A stretch of DNA of 64,000 nucleotides. Origin: Synergistetes bacterium HGW-Synergistetes-1 (GTDB taxonomy: Bacteria; Synergistota; Synergistia; Synergistales; Synergistaceae). Under the pieces are notes generated by a model, which saw nothing but the letters and a program-made list of their open reading frames with translations, was not told the DNA's origin and did no database searches. Position 1 is the stretch's first letter. Every line of letters begins with the position of its first letter. Location: the NCBI GenBank assembly GCA_002839185.1, contig PGXO01000001.1, positions 248,001-312,000 on the forward strand, read 5' to 3'. The translations under genes and the position numbers were made by a program. This document shows, in pieces, positions 35,138 through 44,347 of the stretch.

Positions 35138-36007
35138 TTACTGTCTTATGACAGGGATAAGCAGTACAGGAACAGGTGACTCGCGCGCTATGTTGTGGCT
35201 GACGCTTCCGAGGAAAAATTCATTTACGAAACCCCGGCCCTGGCTTCCCATAATAACCAGCTGCGCAGAAAGTTCCTTTACGCTTTTCAGTATCTCCGAA
35301 GAGGGTGAGCCATATTTCAGGACAGTCTCAACATCGGGGCATCCATTATCCAGAAGCACCTTTTTCATTGCTTCGAGCCTACCTGAATCTATCCTGTTGA
35401 ACTCTTCGATTTTATCGTCAAGGTAAGGCGTTATCCTGTATTCATCCTGGATGTGGATAAGTGATATCTTATTTTTTACCAAAGGTATCATCTCTATCAG
35501 ATAATTGAACGCAACCTCAGAGTTCTTTGAGAAGTCTGTCGCAAAAAGGACATGGTCTGCGACGCCACCTGAAAGTTTTTGTTTATCATATTCTCCTGCT
35601 GATTTCCCGTCAGCAGACTTGAATATGTAGGTCGGTCTCTGGGCGTTGTGTATGAGTTCGTTTGCCATCGAGCTAAAAATATACCTGTCAGATCCCACGC
35701 TTATCAGTGAGTAGTTTTCATCCACCGCGATCTTGTTTACCTGAGATGCTGAAAGACCTTCCAGCACTCTGGTCTCAACTTTGAATCCCTGTTCCTCAAG
35801 TGTAGTTTTCTGTTTCTGAAGGTTTTTTTCGAAATCTTCGAAGACAGTAGGCTTGTAAAAGCTGTCTACTCCGAGGACATCAAGGGTACCCCAGAACTGA
35901 AGAAGCAATATCTCTGCCGTCCCAAATCCTTTCAGGCCTCCCGAAGTGTTGACTAACGCCATCGATTCCCTTGAAAAATCAGATGCGACAATCGCACGTT
36001 TAAACAT
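35138..36007 (-). CDS. Universal stress protein with two Usp domains (3 of 3)
   Basis: 289 aa, more diverged than copies 1 and 2. The N-terminal domain is again without an ATP loop (VGSDRYIFSSMANELI), the C-terminal one intact (MGSQGRGFVNEFFLGSVS). It keeps HVLFATDFSKNSEVAF. GGGGGGAG site before the ATG. Followed upstream by the duplicated membrane protein gene on the same strand. Confidence 0.9.
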   Translation of the reverse strand: MFKRAIVASDFSRESMALVNTSGGLKGFGTAEILLLQFWGTLDVLGVDSFYKPTVFEDFEKNLQKQKTTLEEQGFKVETRVLEGLSASQVNKIAVDENYSLISVGSDRYIFSSMANELIHNAQRPTYIFKSADGKSAGEYDKQKLSGGVADHVLFATDFSKNSEVAFNYLIEMIPLVKNKISLIHIQDEYRITPYLDDKIEEFNRIDSGRLEAMKKVLLDNGCPDVETVLKYGSPSSEILKSVKELSAQLVIMGSQGRGFVNEFFLGSVSHNIARESPVPVLLIPVIRQ

Positions 36008-36104
36008 TACGACTCCCCCCTTTTATCAATTTTAGCTCTCTGAAATACTCTTCTATAACATATAACATTGTTATCTGGTTAAAGCAAGAGCATGGATACT
36101 TAAC

Positions 36105-37301
36105 CTATGCCAAGGCTTTCTTCATCTCATCAATTTTGGCAAGGATGGAGATAAGGTAAAGCAGCACTATTCCGTTCGCGGTAAGTACCACTCCAATTAC
36201 CGGCCCGGGAATCAAATTATTTATCAGCATAGATACTCCGAAAACTATCGAAAGAATGTTCAGCGTCGACTGGGTGAGAAACAGCTTTTTTATTATTGAA
36301 GGAACATCTGCAGATCCTCTCCCCTTCTTCCCTGATCTTGAGTGGATCATTTTTACCAAGGGTATCACCCCTCCGCCTATGTTCAGCAGGGCGATGATCA
36401 AGGTCAGGCAGGGTACAAGTATTCCCGGAACAATGCATGAGATTATCCCCATTGATGCAAAGATGAGTCCCATAAATACCAGAGGCCATGTTCTTGTAAA
36501 GGACCTCAGTGGCGTATTTCCGAAGGCTATCATCTGTATGGACATGATCACTACAAGAAGTCCTAACTGTGCGCTGCCCGAAAAAGGCAGAAGGCCAATA
36601 GTAACCGGAATGAGCAATATCCCCAGCAGTACCATGAACACTCCCGTTATAAGGATCACCGCACGGTCATCTGAAAGCTGCACACCTGCGGATGGTCTCT
36701 CCGCCGCATCTGGATAAAGGGCATATATTTTAAAAAGCACAGCAGTCAACGTAAAAACAAGCACCCCGTAAAGGAGGACTGAAAAGGAGATAAGTCCACC
36801 GGAAATATAATTTTTATCGATCAGGAGAATCGATATGAATACCGAAAGGGAATAGACTGCGGTGCAATTGACTGCAAGCGTCATAAGTATCCCGCCCTTT
36901 TTCCTCCACAGCGGAAATTTGTCTTTTGAAAAAAACATCTGCAGCAAAAGAAGTATGCCTCCGGGGCCGAAACATATGAATAATATGAACCGTGGGATCC
37001 CTTTCAGAAGATCGGGGATAAAACATGTGATTATTCCAATGCAGGCAACAAAGATACCCAGGATAAGAACAGAGAGAGGTCTTTGAGGAACGTCCCCGAA
37101 AGGTGTCTTGCCAAGTACCGTGATCTGAAGTGCATATATGAATATCAGAAGTCCGAAAAGACCGTTTTCATAATACGACACTTTGCCTGCGTAAGAAGCA
37201 AAAAGCAAAAGCCCGGCGATGACCATGGTCAGGCCAGCAATCACCAGTATGACAAGGTCGATGGGTATATCAGCTTTTTTTGAAGACCATCCGCCAAACA
37301 T
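36105..37301 (-). CDS. Polytopic membrane protein with internal duplication, unknown function
   Basis: 398 aa, about 12 predicted membrane helices. The two halves are related: FGLLIFIYALQITVLGKTPF (about 50-70) matches LGLLVVIMSIQMIAFGNTPL (about 255-275), each followed by a loop and GIITCFIP or GIISCIVP. This points to an ancient six-helix duplication. A linker rich in Ser/Arg/Lys lies near 215. GAGGAGG seven bases before the ATG at 37301. No known transporter family recognised. Encoded beside stress proteins, same strand. Confidence 0.8.
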   Translation of the reverse strand: MFGGWSSKKADIPIDLVILVIAGLTMVIAGLLLFASYAGKVSYYENGLFGLLIFIYALQITVLGKTPFGDVPQRPLSVLILGIFVACIGIITCFIPDLLKGIPRFILFICFGPGGILLLLQMFFSKDKFPLWRKKGGILMTLAVNCTAVYSLSVFISILLIDKNYISGGLISFSVLLYGVLVFTLTAVLFKIYALYPDAAERPSAGVQLSDDRAVILITGVFMVLLGILLIPVTIGLLPFSGSAQLGLLVVIMSIQMIAFGNTPLRSFTRTWPLVFMGLIFASMGIISCIVPGILVPCLTLIIALLNIGGGVIPLVKMIHSRSGKKGRGSADVPSIIKKLFLTQSTLNILSIVFGVSMLINNLIPGPVIGVVLTANGIVLLYLISILAKIDEMKKALA

Positions 37302-37381
37302 ATCCAAGCCTCCTCAGGATCGGATCCGGTTTAAACGATGCGCCGGGCTAACAAATCATCAATTTGAGCAAGTAAAAACTT

Positions 37382-38188
37382 TTAGCAGTAGGTACCCTTT
37401 GTACGGTAGTTTTCCCGTCTTTCATCCGCAAGTTGTTTCATTAACTTGTCGAAATCATCTCTCTTTTCCCTGTAAAGATAGTCAGCTCGCCTCACTGCTT
37501 CAGGGAATATGATCATGAGAGATCCTTTCTCGATCTCATCGAATATATATTCCACAGCCTCTTCTACGCTTACTGAATCAGCGGGAGGGTTTACCCCTGC
37601 GAATATAGGGGTACGGACATTTCCAGGGCAAAAAACGCTGAACTGCAGTCCATCGTTCTCCAGTTCGTACTGGAGACATTCTGTCATAGATATGACAGCG
37701 CTCTTGGTCGCCGCGTAAACAGCCTGATAAGGAATGGGGATCTTTCCGGCGATGGAGCCAGTATTGACAATGTGGCCGAATCCCTGCTCCCTCATTACTG
37801 GAATGGCAGTATAGGTCCCGTGGATCACTCCCATCAGGTTAAGGTCTATTATGAATTTCCATATGTCGAAGGTGATCTTTTCTGTCGGCAGGGTAAGGCC
37901 CATACCTGCGTTGTTGAAAAGAAAGTCAAGATGACCCGCATGTTTTTTTGCGTCAAATATTAGTTTTTGTACCTGGTCGAGTTTAGTGACATCCGTAAGT
38001 ATGGGAAAAACTTTGCCGGGATATTGGATGTTCAGCCTATCTGATTCACGCTTGAGCCCTTCTTCATTGAAGTCTCCCATGAAGACTGCTTCAGCACCCC
38101 TTTTCAAAAGCTCTTCAGAGATTCCCAGGCCAAGGCCTGACGCCGCTCCTGTAACTGCTGCAACTTTGTGTTCAAAATATCCGCTCAT
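37382..38188 (-). CDS. Short-chain dehydrogenase/reductase (SDR)
   Basis: 268 aa from the ATG behind AAGGAG. Classical SDR: cofactor loop TGAASGLGLGI (about 13-23), NNAG (about 92), catalytic Ser in NTGSIAGK (about 144) and YAATK (Tyr-x3-Lys, about 157). An Asp at the end of beta-2 (FMGDFNEE) favours NAD over NADP. The C-terminal extension (PADSVSVEEAVEYIFDEIEK...) is seen in ketoreductases acting on larger substrates. Substrate unknown. Confidence 0.88.
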   Translation of the reverse strand: MSGYFEHKVAAVTGAASGLGLGISEELLKRGAEAVFMGDFNEEGLKRESDRLNIQYPGKVFPILTDVTKLDQVQKLIFDAKKHAGHLDFLFNNAGMGLTLPTEKITFDIWKFIIDLNLMGVIHGTYTAIPVMREQGFGHIVNTGSIAGKIPIPYQAVYAATKSAVISMTECLQYELENDGLQFSVFCPGNVRTPIFAGVNPPADSVSVEEAVEYIFDEIEKGSLMIIFPEAVRRADYLYREKRDDFDKLMKQLADERRENYRTKGTYC

Positions 38189-38278
38189 GGCATTCTCCTT
38201 CCGAGGATCGTAAGATCCTGCTGCACCTACCACAATGATCTTGAATTACCCACGTTAAATCATTAAACGTAAAACGAT

Positions 38279-39388
38279 TTAATTGAGAAGTTCCTCATGC
38301 GCTAAGGCAAGAAGTTCTCTTATCTTCAGCCCCTGCGGACAGTGAAGCTCGCACACGCCGCAGGATACACATCTGTCCGCGCCCCTGCCGGGTTTGAAGA
38401 AGACTTCTTTATAATGGTCTTTTACCGATGTGTCCATGGTATTGCGGTATTTGTTATAGAGGGCAAAGACAGCCGTTATCATTACCCCGTGCGAACAGGG
38501 CATGCAGTATTTGCAGTCTGTGCAGGGTATGATGACACTGCTCCCGTACTCCTTTGCGATCATGTCGATAAGATTTTTGTCTTCTTTGCTCATTACGCCC
38601 GGCGCCGAATCGCTGAAGATCCTCAAATTGTCCTCAAGCTGTTCCATATTGCTTGTGCCGCTTAAGACAACTGATACTTCCTGCTGGTCATAAAGCCACC
38701 TGAAACACCATTCTGCAAGGGATCGTTTTTCAAAATATTCCTCGACCAGATCCAGAACGGTCTTTGGAGCATCCTTCAGCAGGGAGCCTCCCCTCAGGGG
38801 TTCCATCACAGTTACAGGAAGTCCTTTCGATGAGGCATAACGAAGCCCTTCTACACCGCCGGCCTGATTCTTTTCATCAAGAATATTCAGCTGTATCTGC
38901 GTCATGTCCCAGGGATAGTAATCTATTATCTCTTTAAAGGCTTCGAAGCTGTTGTGAAGCGAGAACCCCTTATGGAGTATCTTCCCCTTTATTGCAGCTT
39001 TGTCGAGAAAGTCCGCTCCATCGTATTTTTTAACTTTTTCCCATACCGCGGGACTCAGGTTATGGAGCAGATATATGTCTGCATAATCTGTCTGAAGCCT
39101 CTTCAGCTGCTCGTCGAGATATCTTTCCATATCTTTCTGACATGAAGACATGGCAACCGGGCACTTTGTAACAAGGCATACTTTTTCCCTGTAACCATTC
39201 TTAAGCGCATTTCCGACTATTTGCTCACTCCCGGGATATGTGTATGCCGTATCAATGTAATTGACTCCGCTGTCGATTGCATGCCTGACCATTTGTATCG
39301 CTTCTTTTTCATCTGCCGGAAACCTCATACAGCCAAGGCCAAAGCGAGATACCCTTAACCCTGTTTTTCCAAAATCAACATACTCCAT
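38279..39388 (-). CDS. Aldo-keto reductase with C-terminal 4Fe-4S ferredoxin-like cysteines
   Basis: 369 aa from the ATG (MEYVDFGKTG) behind GGGGTG. TIM-barrel AKR: DTAYTYPGSE contains the catalytic Asp/Tyr, with Lys in VTKCP and the following region in place of the usual His. The C-terminus carries CTDCKYCMPC and CVSCGVCELHCPQG, the cysteine pattern that defines the Fe-S AKR subfamily of anaerobes. The physiological substrate of the subfamily is not established. Divergent from the DUF523 gene across a mirror-image promoter region. Confidence 0.88.
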   Translation of the reverse strand: MEYVDFGKTGLRVSRFGLGCMRFPADEKEAIQMVRHAIDSGVNYIDTAYTYPGSEQIVGNALKNGYREKVCLVTKCPVAMSSCQKDMERYLDEQLKRLQTDYADIYLLHNLSPAVWEKVKKYDGADFLDKAAIKGKILHKGFSLHNSFEAFKEIIDYYPWDMTQIQLNILDEKNQAGGVEGLRYASSKGLPVTVMEPLRGGSLLKDAPKTVLDLVEEYFEKRSLAEWCFRWLYDQQEVSVVLSGTSNMEQLEDNLRIFSDSAPGVMSKEDKNLIDMIAKEYGSSVIIPCTDCKYCMPCSHGVMITAVFALYNKYRNTMDTSVKDHYKEVFFKPGRGADRCVSCGVCELHCPQGLKIRELLALAHEELLN

Positions 39389-39418
39389 AAACATCACCCC
39401 AAGTTTGCGATATCCTTT

Positions 39419-39524
39419 CATTAGTCTTAATAGTATACACTCTAATAAATAAATGAACTGATGTGTTAATAGAAAGACGATTTGGAGGATCAATCCTAAT
39501 GTTATACTTCTATTAAGACAAATG
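39419..39524. promoter_or_regulatory. Mirror-image divergent promoter/operator
   Basis: CATTAGTCTTAATAG (39419-39433) and its inverted near-copy CTATTAAGACAAATG (39510-39524) differ at one position. Each lies directly after a TATACT-like -10 box on the strand read toward its gene, so the aldo-keto reductase and DUF523 genes seem to share one operator type at their start sites. Confidence 0.45.
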
Positions 39525-39567
39525 ATAATGACCAATAATATAAAAAAACGGAAGGCTGGAGATCTAT

Positions 39568-40005
39568 TTGAAAATTTTAGTCAGTGCGTGTCTGCTGGGT
39601 ATAAATTCCAGATATTGCGGAGGAGGCTGCCTCAATGAAAAAATTGCCGCACTGATCGGAAACCACAACCTCATACCTGTATGCCCCGAACAGCTTGGCG
39701 GGCTGCCCACACCGAGAGAGCCGGATGAGATAAGGGAAGGAAGAGTCTTTGAGAAAAGCGGAAAAGAGAACACTGACAACTTCCAAAAAGGGGCTGAGGA
39801 AACGTTGAGACTTGCCCGGCTTCTTAAAGTTGACATGGCAATACTCAAGCAGAACAGCCCCTCGTGCGGATCTTCCATGATCTACGACGGAACTTTCAGC
39901 AGTAAAAAGATCCCCGGCTCAGGCATAACTGCATCTTTGCTTATCGAAAACGGCATCAGGGTGATCAGCGAGGAAGACATTACCGAGTTAAGAGAATTGT
40001 CTTAA
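39568..40005 (+). CDS. DUF523 family protein
   Basis: 145 aa, the usual length of a stand-alone DUF523 domain. Conserved family marks: VSACLLGINSRYCGG (about 5-19), VCPEQLGGLPTPREP (about 37-51) and LKQNSPSCGS (about 92-101), three cysteine sites that suggest metal or Fe-S binding; function unknown in general. TTG start with GGAG eight bases upstream. The stop codon lies in the first unit of an 11-bp tandem repeat. Confidence 0.88.
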   Translation: MKILVSACLLGINSRYCGGGCLNEKIAALIGNHNLIPVCPEQLGGLPTPREPDEIREGRVFEKSGKENTDNFQKGAEETLRLARLLKVDMAILKQNSPSCGSSMIYDGTFSSKKIPGSGITASLLIENGIRVISEEDITELRELS

Positions 40006-40044
40006 CAATCGTGAAGCGGCAGTGAAGCACTTGTGAAACGGTTG
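40001..40044. repeat. Tandem degenerate 11-bp repeat, four units, overlapping a stop codon
   Basis: CTTAACAATCG, TGAAGCGGCAG, TGAAGCACTTG, TGAAACGGTTG: exact 11-base step. On the other strand it reads CAACCGTTTCA..., the same first unit as block 3 at 31707. The first unit supplies the TAA stop of the DUF523 gene. Confidence 0.65.
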
Positions 40045-40124
40045 TAGGTGCTGGGAGTCAAGGGGAAGTTAATAGCAAATCTATTGGCAGTCCATACATT
40101 AGAACCTCGGAACAAGATCTTAAT

Positions 40125-40241
40125 CGTCTCCTCCGAATGACCCAGCCGGAGATCCAGTGTCTTTAGGTTAAGCCTATGACTGATTTTTCAGGATATAAGC
40201 AAAAGCCGCTGGGGCTTAGACAGGGTCACTCAGGGAATACG
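40125..40241. repeat. ~118-bp palindromic element, copy 4
   Basis: Begins CGTCTCCTCCGAATGACC and ends TCAGGGAATACG. It shares GATCCAGTGTCTTTA, TTAAG, ATTTTTCAGGAT and CCGCTGG with copies 1 and 3 in the same order. The 40006-40388 gap otherwise holds only repeats and no gene. Confidence 0.6.
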
Positions 40242-40302
40242 TAATAGGTTCGCTTCTCAGGACTAAACTACCGCCTAAGACATACTTTCGTCGCACTTCA
40301 AG

Positions 40303-40350
40303 CCAGGATGTTTTTTACTGGTAAATTCACCGCGGCATGCTGTTTGCCGC
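40303..40350. repeat. Hairpin-linker array C (two hairpins)
   Basis: CCAG/CTGG (40303-40321), linker AATTCACC (40324-40331, the reverse of GGTGAATT), then GCGGCA/TGCCGC (40332-40350). Same layout as arrays A and B, opposite orientation. Confidence 0.55.
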
Positions 40351-40388
40351 AGTATTGATGTTTCGAGATCAGAGAATCATTTATTCTC

Positions 40389-41690
40389 TTACAGCTTAAA
40401 TTCTTCTTTGCTTAGCTTTGATAAGTTGTTGTATATATGCACATAGCCCAAAAGAGCTTTTTCCATATAATCAATCCTGACCTTGTCCACCGGCCTGTGA
40501 CAATAATACTCCTGCATCGGCGAATATCCGATCGAAGGAATTTTGTGATGCACTGCAGCTACAGGCAGATCAGTCCCAAAATCCCAGTAACCGAATTTAA
40601 CTTCCTGACCTGCTTCTGCGAGTCCTTTTGCGCATGCTTTTGCGACAGCGTGTTCTTTCTCCAATTTCCATGCTTCCTTTTTGTTTTCCATTAGTTCTGA
40701 CTTGCCCGTATATGAAGTTCTCATTACAGCACCGATCTTTACTTCAGCACGAAAGTTCTTGTCTTCTGCAGAAATTTCATCTATTACACGTTCTATCTGT
40801 TTTATACAGCTTTCAACAGTTTCATCAGGGGTGAAACGACGGTCATAGGTTATATGGCATCTGTCTGGGACTATGCACATCGATCCGGGTGTGCAGGAAA
40901 TAACTGTGAGTGCAATGCTTGATTTACCAAGTTCCGGATCAGTGGATTTCTCTTTTTCAACGACCTGTTCTACCTTGTCTATGAATTTGGTGGCAGAATT
41001 TACGGCATTTACACCAAGCCATGGTGCGCTGCCATGGGAGGTTACACCCGAAACAGTAACCTGGATTTCGACTCTCCCCCTATGCCCAAGGTAAAGTTTT
41101 AAACTTGTTGCCTCACAAGAAATACATACATCGGGAGATATTCCTCTCTGTGGGAAAGTCTCATCAAAAAGTTTCAGCATGCCAAGCATTTCTGCCGGTT
41201 CTTCAAGAACAGTCATTGTAAATATTAACCTGCCTGCCAATTTGTATCCCTGTTTTTTTAAGGCAATTAGTGCTGCTCCGGCATAAACCATTGTCGCACC
41301 GCCGCCTTTTACATCAGATGCAGCACGTCCATGTATAACTTCTGCATCCTCGGTACCGTTCATATCCTGATTGAACATCCCGCAGACATCTATCTTGCCT
41401 CCGTAGGGGTCGTAACCTTCCCATTCACTTAAATCCCCGGTGTCTACATGGTCAAGATGCCCGTTGAACATAATGGAAGGACCGGACAGATCTCCGTTGA
41501 TAATTCCTACAACATTGCCCCATTCATCTCTAAAAACATCGCTGTAGCCAAGTTTCTTCATTTCGGACAAATAAAGATCAGCTACTCCTTTTTCTTCGCC
41601 TGGGAGTGATGGGACTAGTATTAACCTCTGACAAAAATCTATCATTTCCGGTTTCAGCATAGCTGCAATTGCTTTTAGTTCATTCTCCAT
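40389..41690 (-). CDS. M20 family metallohydrolase, YgeY-like
   Basis: 433 aa from the ATG behind GAGGAGG. Dinuclear zinc motifs: MFNGHLDHVDTG (His/Asp, about 80), GRAASDVKGG (bridging Asp), VLEEPAE (catalytic Glu pair) and the final HRPVDKVR. Dimerisation-domain text GVTSHGSAPWLG is present. The sequence style is that of the YgeY branch, often annotated as selenium-metabolism-linked hydrolase, whose substrate is not proven; deacylation or decarbamoylation of an amino acid derivative is the family inference. It overlaps no gene but follows the OCD gene by 25 bases. Confidence 0.85.
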   Translation of the reverse strand: MENELKAIAAMLKPEMIDFCQRLILVPSLPGEEKGVADLYLSEMKKLGYSDVFRDEWGNVVGIINGDLSGPSIMFNGHLDHVDTGDLSEWEGYDPYGGKIDVCGMFNQDMNGTEDAEVIHGRAASDVKGGGATMVYAGAALIALKKQGYKLAGRLIFTMTVLEEPAEMLGMLKLFDETFPQRGISPDVCISCEATSLKLYLGHRGRVEIQVTVSGVTSHGSAPWLGVNAVNSATKFIDKVEQVVEKEKSTDPELGKSSIALTVISCTPGSMCIVPDRCHITYDRRFTPDETVESCIKQIERVIDEISAEDKNFRAEVKIGAVMRTSYTGKSELMENKKEAWKLEKEHAVAKACAKGLAEAGQEVKFGYWDFGTDLPVAAVHHKIPSIGYSPMQEYYCHRPVDKVRIDYMEKALLGYVHIYNNLSKLSKEEFKL

Positions 41691-41715
41691 TTTGGTCCTC
41701 CTCATACAATTATAT

Positions 41716-42837
41716 TTAGGAAAGTGCAGGTGCATCCCAAAGCAGCAGCTTCTGTCCTATTCCCTTTTCAAGAGCCCGCCTGTACAGCTCATAGCCCCAG
41801 GCAACGTCAAATACAGCCATTCCGCATGCCACAAAAACGATATTCTCTTCATCGTTGGTACGGCCTTCGCCGGCGCCAAGAATTACATGGCCCAGATCGA
41901 CAGAATCTTTTAAATCAGGAAGTTTATTTTCATCGATCAAATTATAGATCGGACCTCCGATAACTCCGCTGTAATAATTTTTTCTATCTCCGGACACCAC
42001 TGCTTCTTCTACATATGCTTCATGCAGTCCAATATGGTCATAGACTATTTTGCTCTCAAGCCAGAATTCATCATCTCCTCTGACCGGTCCTGACAGGAGT
42101 ACCAACGCGCCTTTTTTAAGCCATTTTTTTTCTATGAAAAGCGGCTTTATGCGGGAAGCTGCAACAGTTACAATGTCAGCTTCGCCAAGAAGCACAGGCA
42201 GATCGGAAGAAACCTCTGTTTCTACCCCGTATTCTTTCTTTGCCCATTCTGCAATCTCCCTGGCCTTATCTTCAAACAGATCATAAAATATTACTTTCTT
42301 AATAGTTTTGGCCTGAGTCATAATGTTTCTATAGCAGGATTTATTAATTGGTCCGCAGCCAAGAAGTGCACAAACTTCCGAATCCTCTCTGCCCAGACGG
42401 CGCACCGCCACAGCAGGGATAGCGCCGGTCCTTGCAGCACTTAAAAGATTAGCAGACATGAGACAGAGAGGAGCTCCTGTATCCTTGTCGTTAAGCAAAA
42501 CAGTAAGGATAGACCGTGGAAGGCCCTTGGAAGAATTGGCTGCATTCGAGCCATACCATTTATTTCCACACACATCAAATCTGCCGCCAAGATATGCCGG
42601 CATGGCAAAAAAACGCCTGTCCGGACCCGCAGTGGGCATATTGGGAAATTCAGATTCTTTCGGGAAAATTATGCCAATCCCATGGCTGTTATGGTTGGTA
42701 CCTCCCATCAAGTAATCTCCCTGCGCAAGAAGTTTGAAAACTTCTTCGCAGACTTCAACACATTCTGAAGCATTATTGACTCCTACTTTGATAGTGTCCT
42801 GCTCCGACAGATATAAAAATTCAATTCTTGAGTCCAT
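41716..42837 (-). CDS. Ornithine cyclodeaminase/mu-crystallin family protein
   Basis: 373 aa. The substrate-carboxylate Arg and family signature are in SANLLSAARTGAIPAVAVRR (about 127-146), followed by an NAD-binding Rossmann fold (ALLGCGPINKSCYRNIM). The family covers ornithine cyclodeaminase, ketimine reductases and opine-type or alanine dehydrogenases, so the reaction cannot be fixed. Paired with the M20 hydrolase downstream, it may handle the amino or imino acid released by that enzyme. First gene of a two-gene operon divergent from the AraC regulator. Confidence 0.85.
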   Translation of the reverse strand: MDSRIEFLYLSEQDTIKVGVNNASECVEVCEEVFKLLAQGDYLMGGTNHNSHGIGIIFPKESEFPNMPTAGPDRRFFAMPAYLGGRFDVCGNKWYGSNAANSSKGLPRSILTVLLNDKDTGAPLCLMSANLLSAARTGAIPAVAVRRLGREDSEVCALLGCGPINKSCYRNIMTQAKTIKKVIFYDLFEDKAREIAEWAKKEYGVETEVSSDLPVLLGEADIVTVAASRIKPLFIEKKWLKKGALVLLSGPVRGDDEFWLESKIVYDHIGLHEAYVEEAVVSGDRKNYYSGVIGGPIYNLIDENKLPDLKDSVDLGHVILGAGEGRTNDEENIVFVACGMAVFDVAWGYELYRRALEKGIGQKLLLWDAPALS

Positions 42838-43274
42838 AAATAATCAGCACCCTTCCATAACTTGATTTGGGAAATCGACTTTTTAATGACCATTTTTCCT
42901 ATATATGTATAATCTTACTGATCATAAATATCTATGCTTTTGTTAATCGTTTTTCTTGTTATATTAACAGTAATATTTTTTTGACCCTGACAGTAAGATC
43001 GTTATATTTTTGCTAAATTAAATTCACAGAAAATACTATTTACCTTGAATACTTGGTGCAGTTCAATAGCTGTAATATGTGACTTGCTGCTTAAATGGGC
43101 TTTTATCTATTCTGCAAAATACTTCTGAACAGATAAATAATCACAGGTCAATATAATGATATCGAACTTATAAGCCTTGCACATCATGTACTCTCAAAAT
43201 ATACCTATATATGCATGATAGAATTAAACAAGTGTGAAATAATTTGGACATACGGCAGAAAGGAAAGTGTTAAC
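42838..43274. promoter_or_regulatory. A+T-rich divergent control region between the OCD gene and the AraC regulator
   Basis: 437 bases with no gene. A perfect inverted repeat TGTTA-TAT-TAACA lies at 42957-42969 and could be a regulator site. No riboswitch or strong promoter was recognised. Confidence 0.4.
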
Positions 43275-44186
43275 ATGAAGTTTAGGCCGATATTTGTCGA
43301 CAGCAATCTGCAGGAACTTACTGAGCATGGTACAGCTGATTTCCCGATGTCAATGGATGAACAGCAGGTCTCACTTGAGCACTGCGGTCAGGTTTTGCAT
43401 TGGCATTATGAAATTCAGATAGCAGTAGTAACAAAAGGAAGTATTTTGTTTAAAACTTCGGATTCTGAATTCCTTGTGAGATGCGGACAGGGTATATTCT
43501 TCAATTCGGGCTGTCTGCATGAAGCCATTTCGACTGAAGATCAAAACAGCGTTTATGTCTGTGTAAATTTCAATCCTAAACTAATTTCGGGGCATTCAAA
43601 TAGTGCTATTCAGCGTGATTACGTAGATCCACTGATATTTTCCACTAAAATGCAGGTTATACCTCTCTATTCTGCAGATTGGCATGAGGAAATCTGCCAA
43701 TTTGTCCTTGAAATGGCACGAGTAAATGATGCTCAGCAATACGGATACGAGATAGAACTTAAGGTCCTGTTATGCCGTATTTGGATTAATTTGTTAAAAA
43801 ATAACCGCCAGCTTATTGAAATTAAAGCAGCTGTGACTTTTTCAGAAAAACAGCGTTTGAAAACATTGCAGAATTTCATACATAAAAATTATATGGAACG
43901 CATATCTCTCATGGATATAGCAAATACTGTCCATATCAGCAGAGGAGAGTGCTGCAGGATATTTGCCCGTATACTGCACACGACACCTTTTCGTTATCTT
44001 ATAAATTATCGAATTTCGCAGAGTCTGAAATTGCTGTCGACAACAGATTTAAGCGTCCTTGAGATTTCCGCACAAACAGGATTCGGAAGCAGCAGCTATT
44101 TTACAGAATGCTTTAAAAAGGAAATGCTTTGTACTCCTATTGAATATCGTAAACAGGCAAAACATACAAAAAAAATCTCCGGTTAA
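43275..44186 (+). CDS. AraC-family transcriptional regulator
   Basis: 303 aa. N-terminal cupin-like sensor (GQVLHWHYEIQIAVVTKG, about 37-54; HEAISTEDQN), C-terminal AraC double helix-turn-helix: YMERISLMDIANTVHISRGE then LEISAQTGFGSSSYFTECFK with the usual PIEYRKQ end (about 205-297). ATG at 43275 with AGGAAAG nine bases before. Divergent from the OCD/M20 pair and upstream of the glycerate kinase genes; it could control either. Confidence 0.9.
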   Translation: MKFRPIFVDSNLQELTEHGTADFPMSMDEQQVSLEHCGQVLHWHYEIQIAVVTKGSILFKTSDSEFLVRCGQGIFFNSGCLHEAISTEDQNSVYVCVNFNPKLISGHSNSAIQRDYVDPLIFSTKMQVIPLYSADWHEEICQFVLEMARVNDAQQYGYEIELKVLLCRIWINLLKNNRQLIEIKAAVTFSEKQRLKTLQNFIHKNYMERISLMDIANTVHISRGECCRIFARILHTTPFRYLINYRISQSLKLLSTTDLSVLEISAQTGFGSSSYFTECFKKEMLCTPIEYRKQAKHTKKISG

Positions 44187-44347
44187 TTTAATGTGCCCGT
44201 TCCGCCACCCAAAAGTTACATGCATATAATATTCTATCGTTATTTTACCCTTAAATATCAATATATTCTGTTTAAGTTGACTCTTCAACATTTAGAATAG
44301 TATACTGAAAATACTGTTGGAGACTATGAATATTAAGGGTGACAAAA

